Assembly (NCBI GenBank): GCA_963514535.1
Contig: CAUPUB010000011.1
Coordinates: 1-34,961 of the forward strand
Direction: 5' to 3'
Origin: CAJPSE01 sp963514535
GTDB taxonomy: Bacteria > Synergistota > Synergistia > Synergistales > Aminobacteriaceae
Length of the DNA: 34,961 nucleotides
Part shown: in pieces, positions 1 through 8,422 of the stretch
Layout: each line of letters begins with the position of its first letter
How positions within the stretch are numbered: position 1 is the stretch's first letter
Program-made: the position numbers and the translations under genes
The notes under the pieces: model-generated
Told to the model about the DNA's origin: nothing
What the model saw: only the letters and a program-made list of their open reading frames with translations
Databases searched by the model: none

Positions 1-791
1 GCCCGGACCTCCTCCTGGAAGTCGAGATCGATCTCCGCGAGGGTCACGCCCGGCGTCTCGCGGGCCCGCGCGATCACCGTCCCCCAGGGATCGATCACCA
101 TGCTGCCGCCGTAGGCGACGAAGCGCGGCTTCCGACCGATCTGCGCCGCCGCGACGACGTAACAGCCGTTCTCGATCGCGCGGGCCCGCAACAGGGGCTC
201 CCAATGGTCTTTTCCCGTGGGGAGCGTGAAGTTCGCCGGGGTGAAGAGCACCTGCGCGCCCTCCAGGGCCAGCAGCCGAAAGAGCTCGGGGAAACGAATG
301 TCGTAGCAGACGGCGAACCCCAGCCTCCCCAGCTCCGTCTCGGCCGTCACGATCTCGTTACCCGGGTGCACGCGGGCGGACTCCCGGCACACCGTGCCGT
401 CCGGCAGCGTCACGTCGAAGGTGTGGAGCTTGCGGTAGCGCGCCACGATGGCCCCGTGCGCGTCGATCATCACGGTGGTGTTGAAAGGACGCCCTCCCTC
501 CGGGTTGAGCTCGGCGAAGCTCCCGCCGTGGATGTGGACCCTGTGCCGCCTGGCCTTCTCCATCAGGAGCTCCGCGGTCGGCCCCGGTATGGGCTCCGCC
601 TCGGCGCCATCGCCGGGCTCGCCGATGAAGTTCATGACCTCGGGCAGGGAGATCAGACGGGCTCCCCTCTCCGCCGCCTCGTCGATGTACCGGGAAACCC
701 GCTCCAGGTTGCCCGCCTTGTCGCTGCCGGTGTCCAGCTGGACGACCGCGACGCCATACCTCCTCGAACTCGAAGGAACCGTCAGGCTCAA
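1..791 (-). CDS. Nitrilase-superfamily carbon-nitrogen hydrolase (omega-amidase-like), 3' end cut by window
   Basis: The protein would hydrolyse an amide or N-carbamoyl bond in the cytoplasm. The nitrilase catalytic triad is visible: Glu51 in LPEVMNF, Lys121 in YRKLHTFD and Cys162 in VCYDIRFPE. The RKLHTFD and CYDIRFPE forms resemble Nit2/omega-amidase-type members. The start is TTG at 791, chosen because GGGAGGTG lies 7 bases upstream and the frame is open from there to the window edge; an ATG a few codons later (preceded by GAGGAGGT) is in the wrong frame. About 263 codons are present and the C-terminus is missing. It follows allantoinase 1 and a small CobW-C-like ORF on the same strand, so a role on a ureide or its amide product is possible. 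The exact substrate cannot be read from the sequence. Confidence 0.88.
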   Translation of the reverse strand, partial: MSLTVPSSSRRYGVAVVQLDTGSDKAGNLERVSRYIDEAAERGARLISLPEVMNFIGEPGDGAEAEPIPGPTAELLMEKARRHRVHIHGGSFAELNPEGGRPFNTTVMIDAHGAIVARYRKLHTFDVTLPDGTVCRESARVHPGNEIVTAETELGRLGFAVCYDIRFPELFRLLALEGAQVLFTPANFTLPTGKDHWEPLLRARAIENGCYVVAAAQIGRKPRFVAYGGSMVIDPWGTVIARARETPGVTLAEIDLDFQEEVR

Positions 792-808
792 ATAAAACAC
801 CTCCCAGG

Positions 809-860
809 ATCGATGCACAGGATCGATGCAGACCGTCGATGCAGACCATCAATGCGGACC
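809..860. repeat. Four tandem 13-bp repeats in the leader of the nitrilase gene
   Basis: Four consecutive 13-bp units on the plus strand: ATCGATGCACAGG, ATCGATGCAGACC, GTCGATGCAGACC, ATCAATGCGGACC. Each differs from its neighbour by one to three bases. In the direction of the nitrilase gene the array ends a few bases before the GGGAGGTG ribosome site. Confidence 0.85.
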
Positions 861-961
861 GACGGTCCGCTCCTCGCTTCGGCCCCGGTCCGCAAAGCGG
901 CCGAGCCCATGCTCTCGTCCATTATTACACAACCGGGACGCACTCCGTCCCCCCGTTCTCC

Positions 962-1141
962 CTAAAACAACCTCTCGTTCCGAACGAAGAGTTTGTGCAG
1001 ATATTTTTCGTCCAAGTCCCTGCCGATGATCACCATCCGCGATTCCTCCGAAGGAGCGCAGGACTCGATGACGTAACGGTCTTTGACGAGGTCGAACGAG
1101 GCCCACTGCCCCTGGACGGCGGCCGAAACGGCCGCCCCCAT
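962..1141 (-). CDS. Small 59-residue protein resembling the C-terminal end of CobW-family proteins
   Basis: The ATG directly follows the TGA of allantoinase 1 (TGAATG), with AGGAGG 8 bases upstream inside the allantoinase 3' end, so translation is probably coupled. The frame runs 59 codons to TAG at 964. The segment SRMVIIGRDLDEKYLHKLF resembles the closing strand and helix of the CobW C-terminal domain (typical form VFIGxDLDEExL), preceded by GQWASFDLVKDRYVIESC. No P-loop GTPase domain is present. CobW C-terminal domains are usually nearer 90-100 residues, so this is either a minimal stand-alone domain or a remnant. The good ribosome site and tight coupling favour a translated protein; the function is unknown and the family call is tentative. 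Confidence 0.5.
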   Translation of the reverse strand: MGAAVSAAVQGQWASFDLVKDRYVIESCAPSEESRMVIIGRDLDEKYLHKLFVRNERLF

Positions 1142-2530
1142 TCAAAAGACCTCCTGCGAGGCGTCTTTCTTCTTTAGCAGAAGCCTTCCGCTTCCGGGGT
1201 CCGCCGTTATCCCTCGGCCATCGAAGACGACCGCGCCGCGCACCAGCGTCGCGGTCACGCGCCCCTCGAACTTCATCCCCATATAGGGGCTGTGCTTGTT
1301 TTTATGAAGCAGCATCTCGGGAGCGAGCGTCCAGCGCGCGGAGGGGTCCAGGATCGTCAGGTCGGCATCGCTCCCGATCCTGATGACCCCCTTGCGGGGG
1401 TAGAGCCCCATCAGGCGAGCCGGGTTCTCGGAGACCAGCCGAACCAGCATCTCCACGCTCAGGCCCCGCCGCCTCACCCCATGGGTGAAGAGTGCGGGCA
1501 GCATGGTCTGTACGCCCTGGGCCCCGCCCCACATGTCCCAAAAGCTCCCGCTCGCCGGATTCTTCTGCGCGACGGTCGAGGGCGAGTGATCCGAGGAGAT
1601 CACGTCCACCGAACCGATCCGGACACAATCCCAAAGGGCCTCGACGGTCTCCCGCGTCCGCACGGGGGGCGTGCACTTCAGGACGCCCCCCAGCCGCTCC
1701 AGGTCGTCCTCGGAGAAGATCAGGTAGTGCGGGCAGGTCTCCACCGTCACCCGCGCCTCCCTCCGGGCCCGCGACACCCGATCGATCACCTCGGGCAGCG
1801 TGGCGTGGCAGATATGAACGCGCGCCCCCGTGGAACGGGCCATCTCCAACACCATGTCGACGGCCAGGAGCTCCGTGACGGGGGCGTGGGCCCCCAGGAA
1901 ATCCCGCACCCCCGTGCGCCCGGCGGACCGGGCCGCCCGCTCGAGGGACGACGTCAGCGCCTCGTCCTCGCAGTGAACCCCCACCAGGAGGTCGTGTTTC
2001 CCCGCCTCGGCCAGCCCGCGGAAGAGCACGTCCGGGCGGGCATAGGGGAAGTCGCTGCCCGCAAAGCAGGTGAACGCCTTGAAGGCAATGGCGCCCCGTT
2101 CACGCATCGCTTGCAGCTCCGCGACATTGTCGTCCACGAGGCCGCCCCACAGGGCATAGTCCACCACCGCGCGCTCCGCGGCGGCGCGTTTCTTGAGCTC
2201 CAGGCTCTCCACCGAGGTCACGGCCGGGGCCCCGGAGAGCGGCATGTCCACGACCGTACCAACCCCGCCGGCCGCGGCCGCGGCGGTGCCATGGGCAAAG
2301 TCCTCGCGGTCGGGGAACCCCGGGTCGTTGAAGTGGACGTGCATATCGACCACGGCGGGCAGGACCAGCATCCCGGCCGCGTCGATGACGCGCTCTCCCG
2401 CGCCGAGCGTCCCTCCGGCGGCCAGGGCCGCGATTTTGCCGTCCGCGATGCCGATGTCGGCCTCGACAAGCCCCGACGGGGCCGCGACGAGGCCATTGAC
2501 GACCGTACAGGAAAATTGTCTCGTACTCAT
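1142..2530 (-). CDS. allB: Allantoinase / cyclic amidohydrolase, copy 1
   Basis: A 462-residue amidohydrolase of the dihydroorotase/hydantoinase/allantoinase group. It would open the ring of allantoin to allantoate in the cytoplasm. Metal-site residues are visible: H64 and H66 in DMHVHFNDPG, the presumably carboxylated K151 in AFKAF, H186 in VHCED, H242 in HICH and D314 in SSDHSP. The motifs ETCPHYL and KCTPPVR and the C-terminal KHSPYMG fit the AllB pattern better than dihydroorotase, but hydantoinase or dihydropyrimidinase activity cannot be excluded. It lies downstream of TRAP operon 1 and upstream of the CobW-C-like ORF and the nitrilase gene. A second paralogue lies at 14421-15794. The ribosome site (AGGTAGAG) is moderate. 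Confidence 0.85.
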   Translation of the reverse strand: MSTRQFSCTVVNGLVAAPSGLVEADIGIADGKIAALAAGGTLGAGERVIDAAGMLVLPAVVDMHVHFNDPGFPDREDFAHGTAAAAAGGVGTVVDMPLSGAPAVTSVESLELKKRAAAERAVVDYALWGGLVDDNVAELQAMRERGAIAFKAFTCFAGSDFPYARPDVLFRGLAEAGKHDLLVGVHCEDEALTSSLERAARSAGRTGVRDFLGAHAPVTELLAVDMVLEMARSTGARVHICHATLPEVIDRVSRARREARVTVETCPHYLIFSEDDLERLGGVLKCTPPVRTRETVEALWDCVRIGSVDVISSDHSPSTVAQKNPASGSFWDMWGGAQGVQTMLPALFTHGVRRRGLSVEMLVRLVSENPARLMGLYPRKGVIRIGSDADLTILDPSARWTLAPEMLLHKNKHSPYMGMKFEGRVTATLVRGAVVFDGRGITADPGSGRLLLKKKDASQEVF

Positions 2531-2590
2531 GCTTCTCTACCTGCCTTGGGCATAATGGATGAAGCCTTCCCGAATCTCAGCGGAGAGGGC

Positions 2591-3892
2591 TCAGAACGCG
2601 ACCTCGGGGAGCCACGTTACCAGGAGAGGGAATGCGAAGACCAGGACGATAAAGAGCAGCATCACCACAAGGAAGGGCAGGGTCCCGACGATAACGGTGG
2701 AGATGGACCCCTCCTTTCGCACTCCCTGTACGACATACAGATTCATGCCCATGGGGGGCGTGATCAGGGCCAGTTCGGCCATCAATACGAGAAAGATGCC
2801 GAACCAGATGGGGTCTATCCCGACAGCCATCGTCATGGGATAGACGATGGGTATGGTCCCGACGATCATTGCCAGGGCATCGAAGAAGCATCCCAGGATG
2901 AGATAAAAAATGGTCAACGCCAAAATCAGCGAGGAGGGCGAAGCGTTCAGGCGCGTGACAAAATCCGCCATGATCTCGGGGACCCCCATCAGCCCCAGGA
3001 CAAACGTCAGGTAGAACGCGGCCGAGGTGATGAGAAGAATCATGGCCGTTATCAGGATCGTTCTCTCGAAACACTCGTGCAGCATCTTGAAACTCAATCT
3101 CCCGGCCAGGGCGGTCAAGGCGAAGGCCCCGACGACCGCCAAAGCGGCCGACTCTGTGGGAGTGGCCCAACCGAGATAAATGCTGCCCATGACCAGCGTA
3201 AAGATCACCACAGGCGGAAGGAGGTCCTTCAGGCGCCGGAGTCGAACCCCCAGCGGGTCGACCGTCTCGGCCTCCCTGCCCATACCGGGGCTGCGCAGTC
3301 CCCAGACCACGATGACCCCCATAAAGAGCAGGGCGAGCAGGATTCCCGGGATGATTCCCGCCAGATAGAGCTTGCCCACCGAGTTGCCCGTCATGGCCCC
3401 GTACAGGATCAGGTTGATCGATGGGGGAATGAGGATGCCCAGGGTCGCCCCGGCCGCGATGCTGCCCAGGACCATCCTCTGGTCGTATTTTCGATGTTCC
3501 AGGGCGGGAATGGCGATGGTGCCGATGGTTGCGGCGGTGGCGACGGAGGAGCCGGAGACGGCGGCCAGCATTCCGGAGGCGACGATGTTCGTGTGCAGCA
3601 ACCCGCCGGGAAGCCAGTAGAGCCAGTCGGCCAGGGAGCGGTACATCTTGTCGGTGAAGCCCCCCCGAACCAGGATCTCTCCCAACAGGACAAAAAGCGG
3701 GATGGCCGTGAGGACAAAGTTGTTTCCCGCCCCCCAAAGCTGCGTCCCATACTCCAACGCAGCCGGTACCCCCAGATAGCCCACGGCTCCCGCGATGCTG
3801 ATGGCGAACATGGCGACGGCCACATGGAACCCCAGAGCCATCATCAGGATGAGCAGGCAGAACCCCGCCGCCGCGATCGAGACGTCTATCAC
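2591..3892 (-). CDS. dctM: TRAP transporter large membrane subunit, system 1
   Basis: A 433-residue protein with about a dozen hydrophobic segments and typical DctM features: LLGEILVRGGFTDKM, AAVSGSSVATAATIGTIAIP, and ILIPPSINLILYGAMTG for the second half-repeat. It forms the ion-driven translocation channel in the inner membrane. The start is GTG at 3892, whose bases overlap the TGA of the small-subunit gene (GTGA), so the two subunits are translationally coupled. Gene order is binding protein, small subunit, large subunit. The substrate is probably an organic acid or ureide; the nearest gene downstream is allantoinase 1. Confidence 0.93.
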   Translation of the reverse strand: MIDVSIAAAGFCLLILMMALGFHVAVAMFAISIAGAVGYLGVPAALEYGTQLWGAGNNFVLTAIPLFVLLGEILVRGGFTDKMYRSLADWLYWLPGGLLHTNIVASGMLAAVSGSSVATAATIGTIAIPALEHRKYDQRMVLGSIAAGATLGILIPPSINLILYGAMTGNSVGKLYLAGIIPGILLALLFMGVIVVWGLRSPGMGREAETVDPLGVRLRRLKDLLPPVVIFTLVMGSIYLGWATPTESAALAVVGAFALTALAGRLSFKMLHECFERTILITAMILLITSAAFYLTFVLGLMGVPEIMADFVTRLNASPSSLILALTIFYLILGCFFDALAMIVGTIPIVYPMTMAVGIDPIWFGIFLVLMAELALITPPMGMNLYVVQGVRKEGSISTVIVGTLPFLVVMLLFIVLVFAFPLLVTWLPEVAF

Positions 3893-4485
3893 AGTTCCAT
3901 CCCCTCCTCCCTGCGCTCCTCGAGGGCCTGAAGCTCCTCCTCGAGGTCCTTGTTGACGGATACGGGGCCGTAGAAATCATTCAGTGCGTTGGACCCCGAA
4001 AAGAACAGTTTGACCGCGTGGACGGCATAGGCGCAGGAGACCGCGGAGAAAAAGCCCAGGCCCAAAAGCCATATCGCCTGGGGAATCCACAGGGGGGTCT
4101 GGAGGGGGTTGACCGCACGGCTGCCGAACTCGACCGATTCCTCCAGGACGCGCGCCCCTCGCCAGGTCGAAAAGCAGGCGAAGCCCGCCATGGCGATCAT
4201 CGCGAGCATGTTCAGGAAACGCTGCAGCCCTTTGGGAAGTCGGACGAGAAAGATATCGATACGGACATGGGTCTTGGTGATGACACCGCAGCCGGCCCCC
4301 GCGACGGCGATGATGGCGAGGACGTATCCGCCGATATCATCGATGCCCTGGAAGGAGAAGGCGAACAGTTTGCGCCCCACGATCTCGACCGACATGGCAA
4401 AGGCCAATCCCAGGAGAACGTAGCCGGAAACGACGGCGATCAGACGTCCCAGAGGCTCGAGCGCCTTTGAAATCGGATTGTTCAT
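3889..4485 (-). CDS. dctQ: TRAP transporter small membrane subunit, system 1
   Basis: A 198-residue protein with four predicted membrane segments and the DctQ signature GGYVLAIIAVAGAGCGVITKTHVRIDI. It pairs with the DctM subunit in the inner membrane. Its ATG overlaps the stop of the binding-protein gene (ATGA) and its stop overlaps the GTG of dctM. The acidic C-terminal tail (residues 180-198, DLEEELQALEERREE) is longer than in the other two copies in this window and could form a short cytoplasmic coiled helix. Confidence 0.9.
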   Translation of the reverse strand: MNNPISKALEPLGRLIAVVSGYVLLGLAFAMSVEIVGRKLFAFSFQGIDDIGGYVLAIIAVAGAGCGVITKTHVRIDIFLVRLPKGLQRFLNMLAMIAMAGFACFSTWRGARVLEESVEFGSRAVNPLQTPLWIPQAIWLLGLGFFSAVSCAYAVHAVKLFFSGSNALNDFYGPVSVNKDLEEELQALEERREEGMEL

Positions 4486-5543
4486 TGGATACGAAACCCT
4501 CGCACCTTACCGACCGTCTCGTTCCAGATCTCCACGCCCTCGGGATAGACCTTGCGGCAGGATTCCGCCCACAGGGGGAGCACCGTCTCCGTCACCGCGG
4601 CGTTCAGCAGCTCCTTATCCCTGTCGGATACCGGAACCAGGGTCATATTGAACTTCGTGTTGTCCTGGCACGGCTCCTGACCGACATTGCAGTTGACCGC
4701 AAAACTGTTGGCCCTCTCGGTGAACTCCCACATCAGGGCCTCCAGACGCTGGAACGCCTTCATCAATTTCTCCTGGGACTCCGGAGAAAACTTGTTCCAG
4801 TAGTCGAGGTTGATGAAATGCCCCTGTACCGAGCCGGAGACGGCCAGGGGGAACAGGTGAGTGGTCACCTCGGGCCACTTGCCCGTATTGCCCGAGGCCG
4901 CCGAGGTCACGCCGCAATCCACGACCCCTCTTTGAAGCGCGGGGTACACCTCGGAGAAGGAGAGCGTCACCGGGATGGCCCCGAAGTACTCGATGAGCTT
5001 CGCCATCGACGGCGTGAAGCTCCGAATCTTCAGCCCCTTGAAGTCCTCCACGCCCTTGATGGGCTTGTTGCTGAAAAAGACCTGAGGGCCAAAGGGCCAG
5101 AGCGTGAGGATCTTGACGTTGAAGCGCTTCTGAAGCCGAGTATCGAGGGCCTCCCGATAGGCGTCGACAGCCGTACGGAGGTCCTTCAGGTTGGTCGATA
5201 CCCCGACGAGGTCGATTCCCTCGAGGAAAGGGTCGTCTCTGGCCGCCATCCCTATCTGGACACTCATGACGTCGAAGGTCCCGGACCGCAGCAGACGCAG
5301 GGCATCCTCGGCCTTGACGTTCACGGCATCCATCGTGTTGTAGCTCGTCCGGAACTCGAGTCCGGCGGACTGAGGCAGGTCCACGAAGAAAGGTTTCTCC
5401 AGCTCCACATGCTTGTAGTTCGTGGAGAAGTTGCCCACCACGCGCATCGCCTTCGGATCGGCCGCCTCCGCACTGCCGGCAGCCGCCGGCAGAAAGACCG
5501 AACACAGGACCGCAGCCGCAAAGACCGTCACAAAACGTTTCAT
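4482..5543 (-). CDS. dctP: TRAP transporter periplasmic substrate-binding protein, system 1
   Basis: About 353 residues beginning MKRFVTVFAAAVLCSVF with an alanine-rich signal peptide ending near AGSAEA. Core DctP motifs are present: GVEDFKGLKIRS followed by EVYPALQRGVVDCG. The start chosen is the ATG with GGAGG 9 bases upstream; another ATG two codons earlier is only 3 bases from the same site, and a GTG still farther upstream lacks one. Two cysteines six residues apart (CNVGQEPC) near residue 290 could form a disulfide in the periplasm. The gene heads the three-gene operon. The ligand is not readable; carboxylate or ureide is inferred from context. Confidence 0.9.
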   Translation of the reverse strand: MKRFVTVFAAAVLCSVFLPAAAGSAEAADPKAMRVVGNFSTNYKHVELEKPFFVDLPQSAGLEFRTSYNTMDAVNVKAEDALRLLRSGTFDVMSVQIGMAARDDPFLEGIDLVGVSTNLKDLRTAVDAYREALDTRLQKRFNVKILTLWPFGPQVFFSNKPIKGVEDFKGLKIRSFTPSMAKLIEYFGAIPVTLSFSEVYPALQRGVVDCGVTSAASGNTGKWPEVTTHLFPLAVSGSVQGHFINLDYWNKFSPESQEKLMKAFQRLEALMWEFTERANSFAVNCNVGQEPCQDNTKFNMTLVPVSDRDKELLNAAVTETVLPLWAESCRKVYPEGVEIWNETVGKVRGFRIQ

Positions 5544-5622
5544 TTTCATTTCCCTCCTTATTCGATTTACCGTCACTCGGACGTTAAAAACGTTTCAGCC
5601 TTTTTGTAAGAGTTTTCTCTTT

Positions 5623-6903
5623 TCAATACCCAAGGGCTCTGGGCAGCCAAAGACACAGCGAGGGGAAAAATATACAAAGGACAAGCATCCCATATTGCAG
5701 AAAAATATAAGGCCACGAGTTGCGTATCATGTCACCGATGGAAACACGCGTGATGCCGCACATGGCAAAAAGCAGCACCCCAACCGGCGGAGTCATCATA
5801 CCGATAACAAGATTCAGTACGAAGAGGAACCCGAACCACAAGGGGTCTATGCCGTATGCGGCCGCTATGGGGGCAAAAATAGGAACCAGCATGATGTAGG
5901 CAGCGATCGACTCGATGAACATACCTGCTACAACCAGGATAAGCATCATCAGAAACAAAAATACCGAGGGGCTGTTTGTAAGACCCTGCAGAAAGTTTGC
6001 CAAACGAACGGGGACGAGATCTATCGTAAAAACGAACGTCGTCGTTGCAGCAAAGGCCATAAGGGCTCCCACGACCGACGAGCCCACCGCGGCACGGAAC
6101 ATCACCGCGGGGATGGCGGAGAGCTTGAGCTTCTTGGTGACAAAAAATCCGACGAGTGCCGCATATGCGACCGCAATCCCCGCCCCTTCGGTCGGGGTGA
6201 ACATCCCGCCAACAATACCTCCGACAACCAAAATGGGCATCATAAAGATAAGAAAAGCCTTGCGGGTTTGAATCAAGACATTTCTCAGCTTAAAAGGCTG
6301 CCCCGTCAAAGGCACTCCCCGTCTGTACGAAATATAGCTTGCCGTTCCCATAAGTCCCAGAACCAGGAGGAGTCCCGGAACGACCCCGGCCATGAACATC
6401 CCGCCGACGGAAACTCTTCCCCCCGACATCAGGGCATACATGATCATAGCTCCACTGGGAGGAATAATAGGCCCCAAATTCGCGGCTGCAGCGATAACGG
6501 CGCTGGAATAGCCGTCATCATAATATTTTCTCAAAGAGGGGACCATGGAGCTTCCTATCGCACTGGCGCTGGCAACCGCCGAGCCGCTGACCGAGGCGAG
6601 AAGAGCGCCCGTGAGAACCGCAACATGCGCAAGTCCTCCGTGTACCCGTCCTACCACACTATTGGCGAAGTCGACGAGCCGGTCCATGATCCCGCCCTCA
6701 ACCATCAGTTCCCCAGCCACCATAAAAAGCGGTATGGAAATCAGGGGAAAAGAGTCGATTGCGTGCATCATACGCTGCGGCATCACGACGAAATCGATAG
6801 AGCCCATAAAGAGCCCTGCCAAAGAGGCAAAGCCCAATGTGAAAGCCAAAGGCATGCCCAAACAAGCCAATACTGCAAAGACAAGGACGATCACAATACT
6901 CAT
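5623..6903 (-). CDS. dctM: TRAP transporter large membrane subunit, system 2
   Basis: A 426-residue integral membrane protein with DctM hallmarks: SFPLISIPLFMVAGELMVEGG, SVSGSAVASASAIGS, LGPIIPPSGAMIMYALM and GMMTPPVGVLLFAMCGI. It forms the inner-membrane translocation subunit. The ATG overlaps the stop of its dctQ by four bases. It ends about 45 bases before the first start-codon candidates of TRAP operon 1, so the two TRAP operons are arranged head to tail and may be co-transcribed. A short AAGAG-AAAA-CTCTT stem follows the stop but lacks a convincing terminator T-run. Confidence 0.93.
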   Translation of the reverse strand: MSIVIVLVFAVLACLGMPLAFTLGFASLAGLFMGSIDFVVMPQRMMHAIDSFPLISIPLFMVAGELMVEGGIMDRLVDFANSVVGRVHGGLAHVAVLTGALLASVSGSAVASASAIGSSMVPSLRKYYDDGYSSAVIAAAANLGPIIPPSGAMIMYALMSGGRVSVGGMFMAGVVPGLLLVLGLMGTASYISYRRGVPLTGQPFKLRNVLIQTRKAFLIFMMPILVVGGIVGGMFTPTEGAGIAVAYAALVGFFVTKKLKLSAIPAVMFRAAVGSSVVGALMAFAATTTFVFTIDLVPVRLANFLQGLTNSPSVFLFLMMLILVVAGMFIESIAAYIMLVPIFAPIAAAYGIDPLWFGFLFVLNLVIGMMTPPVGVLLFAMCGITRVSIGDMIRNSWPYIFLQYGMLVLCIFFPSLCLWLPRALGY

Positions 6904-7442
6904 GGGCTTCTGCCCTCCCAGATTTTAGTTCCGAAAATCACCTGAAGGATAAGGTGAAAAAAACTGTGTATCATGGAAATCAGGATGGGTATGTAGTAGA
7001 CGGCCGCCGTAAAATTGAGAATGGGCATGAGCTCCTGCATTTTTTCGCGGGTCGCCCCAATACCATAGTAGAAAACGACCAGACAGAGCAAGGCGCAAAA
7101 CATCATCATGCCTCGGGAGACTCCCTCGAACCAGGTCGTGGGAAGTTTTCTGACCAGAATATCGATCCCCACATGCACCCCGGTCTTGAGACCGTGAGGG
7201 ATAGCCAAGAACATGGCCCACACAAAGGTGAGCCGGGATACCTCATCGGCCCAGGCAATGGAATAGGAAAAAAGATAACGGGTCAGAACCTGAAAAACGA
7301 CCAACAGGGTCATCAGGAGCATATTGACGATAAGTACCCATCGGGAAATTTTGTCAATAAACTCGAGCGATTTGAGACAAATAAGGAGGACCGCGGATTC
7401 GGCCTTAGTCGAATCCGCGGGCTGATGGCATTCCCCCTTCAT
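6900..7442 (-). CDS. dctQ: TRAP transporter small membrane subunit, system 2
   Basis: A 180-residue DctQ protein with four hydrophobic segments and the conserved AWADEVSRLTFVWAMFLAIPHGLKTGVHVGIDI region. It associates with DctM in the inner membrane. Its ATG at 7442 overlaps the TGA of the binding-protein gene and its stop overlaps the dctM start, so all three cistrons are coupled by ATGA overlaps. The 25-residue hydrophilic N-terminus (MKGECHQPADSTKAES) is somewhat long for the family. Confidence 0.9.
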   Translation of the reverse strand: MKGECHQPADSTKAESAVLLICLKSLEFIDKISRWVLIVNMLLMTLLVVFQVLTRYLFSYSIAWADEVSRLTFVWAMFLAIPHGLKTGVHVGIDILVRKLPTTWFEGVSRGMMMFCALLCLVVFYYGIGATREKMQELMPILNFTAAVYYIPILISMIHSFFHLILQVIFGTKIWEGRSP

Positions 7443-8422
7443 TTCGCAATCTCTGCCAAAACGGCATTGACAAGCTCGTCACCGACCTTTGCTTTTACCT
7501 GATCGATTACGGCTTTCGTCTTTTCACGCAGAACAGCGCGAACTTCGGGAGAAATGGGGTCGAACTGCATTCCCGAATCCACAAGGAACTTGAGGCTCTC
7601 GGCATCCTCGGTAACCGCCGTCTGGCGCTGCCAGGCCACTGCCTCGGCCATCGCTTTTTCTATTGCCGTTCTTTCCTCTTCACTGAAGCTATCGTACTGT
7701 TTCTTGCTGGCGGCCACGATCACAAAATCGAAGAAATGAGCGGTATCGGAAAGGTATTTCTGTACCTCGTTGTACCGACTGGCCCGGATCAGGGCAAAAG
7801 GATTCTCCTGTCCATCAATGACTCCCTGCTGCAGTGCCTGATAGACCTCCTTCACATCCATCGCGATAGGACTCGCTCCCAAAGCCTCGAAGGTCGCGAT
7901 ATGCGTCTGATTGGGCTGGAGACGTATCTTCAGTCCCTTGAAATCCTCGACGGACTTCAGAGGACGGATATTGTTGGTGACATTCCGAGCGCCGACTTCC
8001 ATATATCCCAGTGCCTGGAATCCTTTTTCTCCAAGCCGTTCGTTCAGAAGACCGCCTACCTTGCCGTCCATGACTCGAAATGCCGCTTCCCTGTCCGGGA
8101 AGATGAAAGGTATGCTCACCGCTTCCAATTCGGGAACGGTACGAGAGAGATAACCGATCGTCAACCATGTTGCAAAAATGGTTCCGTTCCGGACCTGATC
8201 GACATTCTCCGCCGCTCCGCCCAGCTGCAGCCCGGGAAAGACCTCTGCCGTGAGCTCGCCCTTCGAATATTCCGCCAGTTTCGTCTTGAAAATCTCCATT
8301 GCGCGGCTGCTTGAATGCTCGGGCTGTATGTTGCCCGCCAAGCGCAGAACCTTGGCAGCCGAGGCCGGAGAAACAAGGAGGGAAAACACCAGTGCGCCCA
8401 AAAACAATGCCTTGACCTTCAT
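7439..8422 (-). CDS. dctP: TRAP transporter periplasmic substrate-binding protein, system 2
   Basis: About 327 residues starting MKVKALFLGALVFSLLVSPASA, a clear signal peptide with cleavage near ASA-AK. DctP/TAXI-type P-subunit motifs: SVEDFKGLKIRLQPN, then EVYQALQQGVIDGQENP. The conserved arginine of the binding pocket is likely in GLKIRLQ. The ATG at 8422 is chosen over a TTG one codon upstream because it has AGGAGGT at normal distance. It is a standard DctP relative of C4-dicarboxylate or sugar-acid binders; the ligand is unknown. It is the first gene of TRAP operon 2, downstream of OHCU decarboxylase. Confidence 0.92.
   Translation of the reverse strand: MKVKALFLGALVFSLLVSPASAAKVLRLAGNIQPEHSSSRAMEIFKTKLAEYSKGELTAEVFPGLQLGGAAENVDQVRNGTIFATWLTIGYLSRTVPELEAVSIPFIFPDREAAFRVMDGKVGGLLNERLGEKGFQALGYMEVGARNVTNNIRPLKSVEDFKGLKIRLQPNQTHIATFEALGASPIAMDVKEVYQALQQGVIDGQENPFALIRASRYNEVQKYLSDTAHFFDFVIVAASKKQYDSFSEEERTAIEKAMAEAVAWQRQTAVTEDAESLKFLVDSGMQFDPISPEVRAVLREKTKAVIDQVKAKVGDELVNAVLAEIAK

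Noticed and set aside
809..860. CRISPR-like array
   Set aside because: The repeats are contiguous without spacers and only 13 bp long, and no cas genes are present; it is a minisatellite.
1292..3931. An 879-codon plus-strand open frame
   Set aside because: It runs antisense to allantoinase 1 and the TRAP large subunit, its translation is a low-complexity mix rich in Gly, Arg, Asp, His and Gln, and it has no family features. It is a high-GC shadow.
2577..3980. A 467-codon minus-strand frame over dctM of system 1
   Set aside because: Different frame of a clear DctM gene; the translation is Arg/Gly/His-rich with no membrane pattern.
5422..6945. A 507-codon plus-strand frame antisense to TRAP system 2
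   Set aside because: Lysine/histidine-rich shadow of dctM with no coding features.
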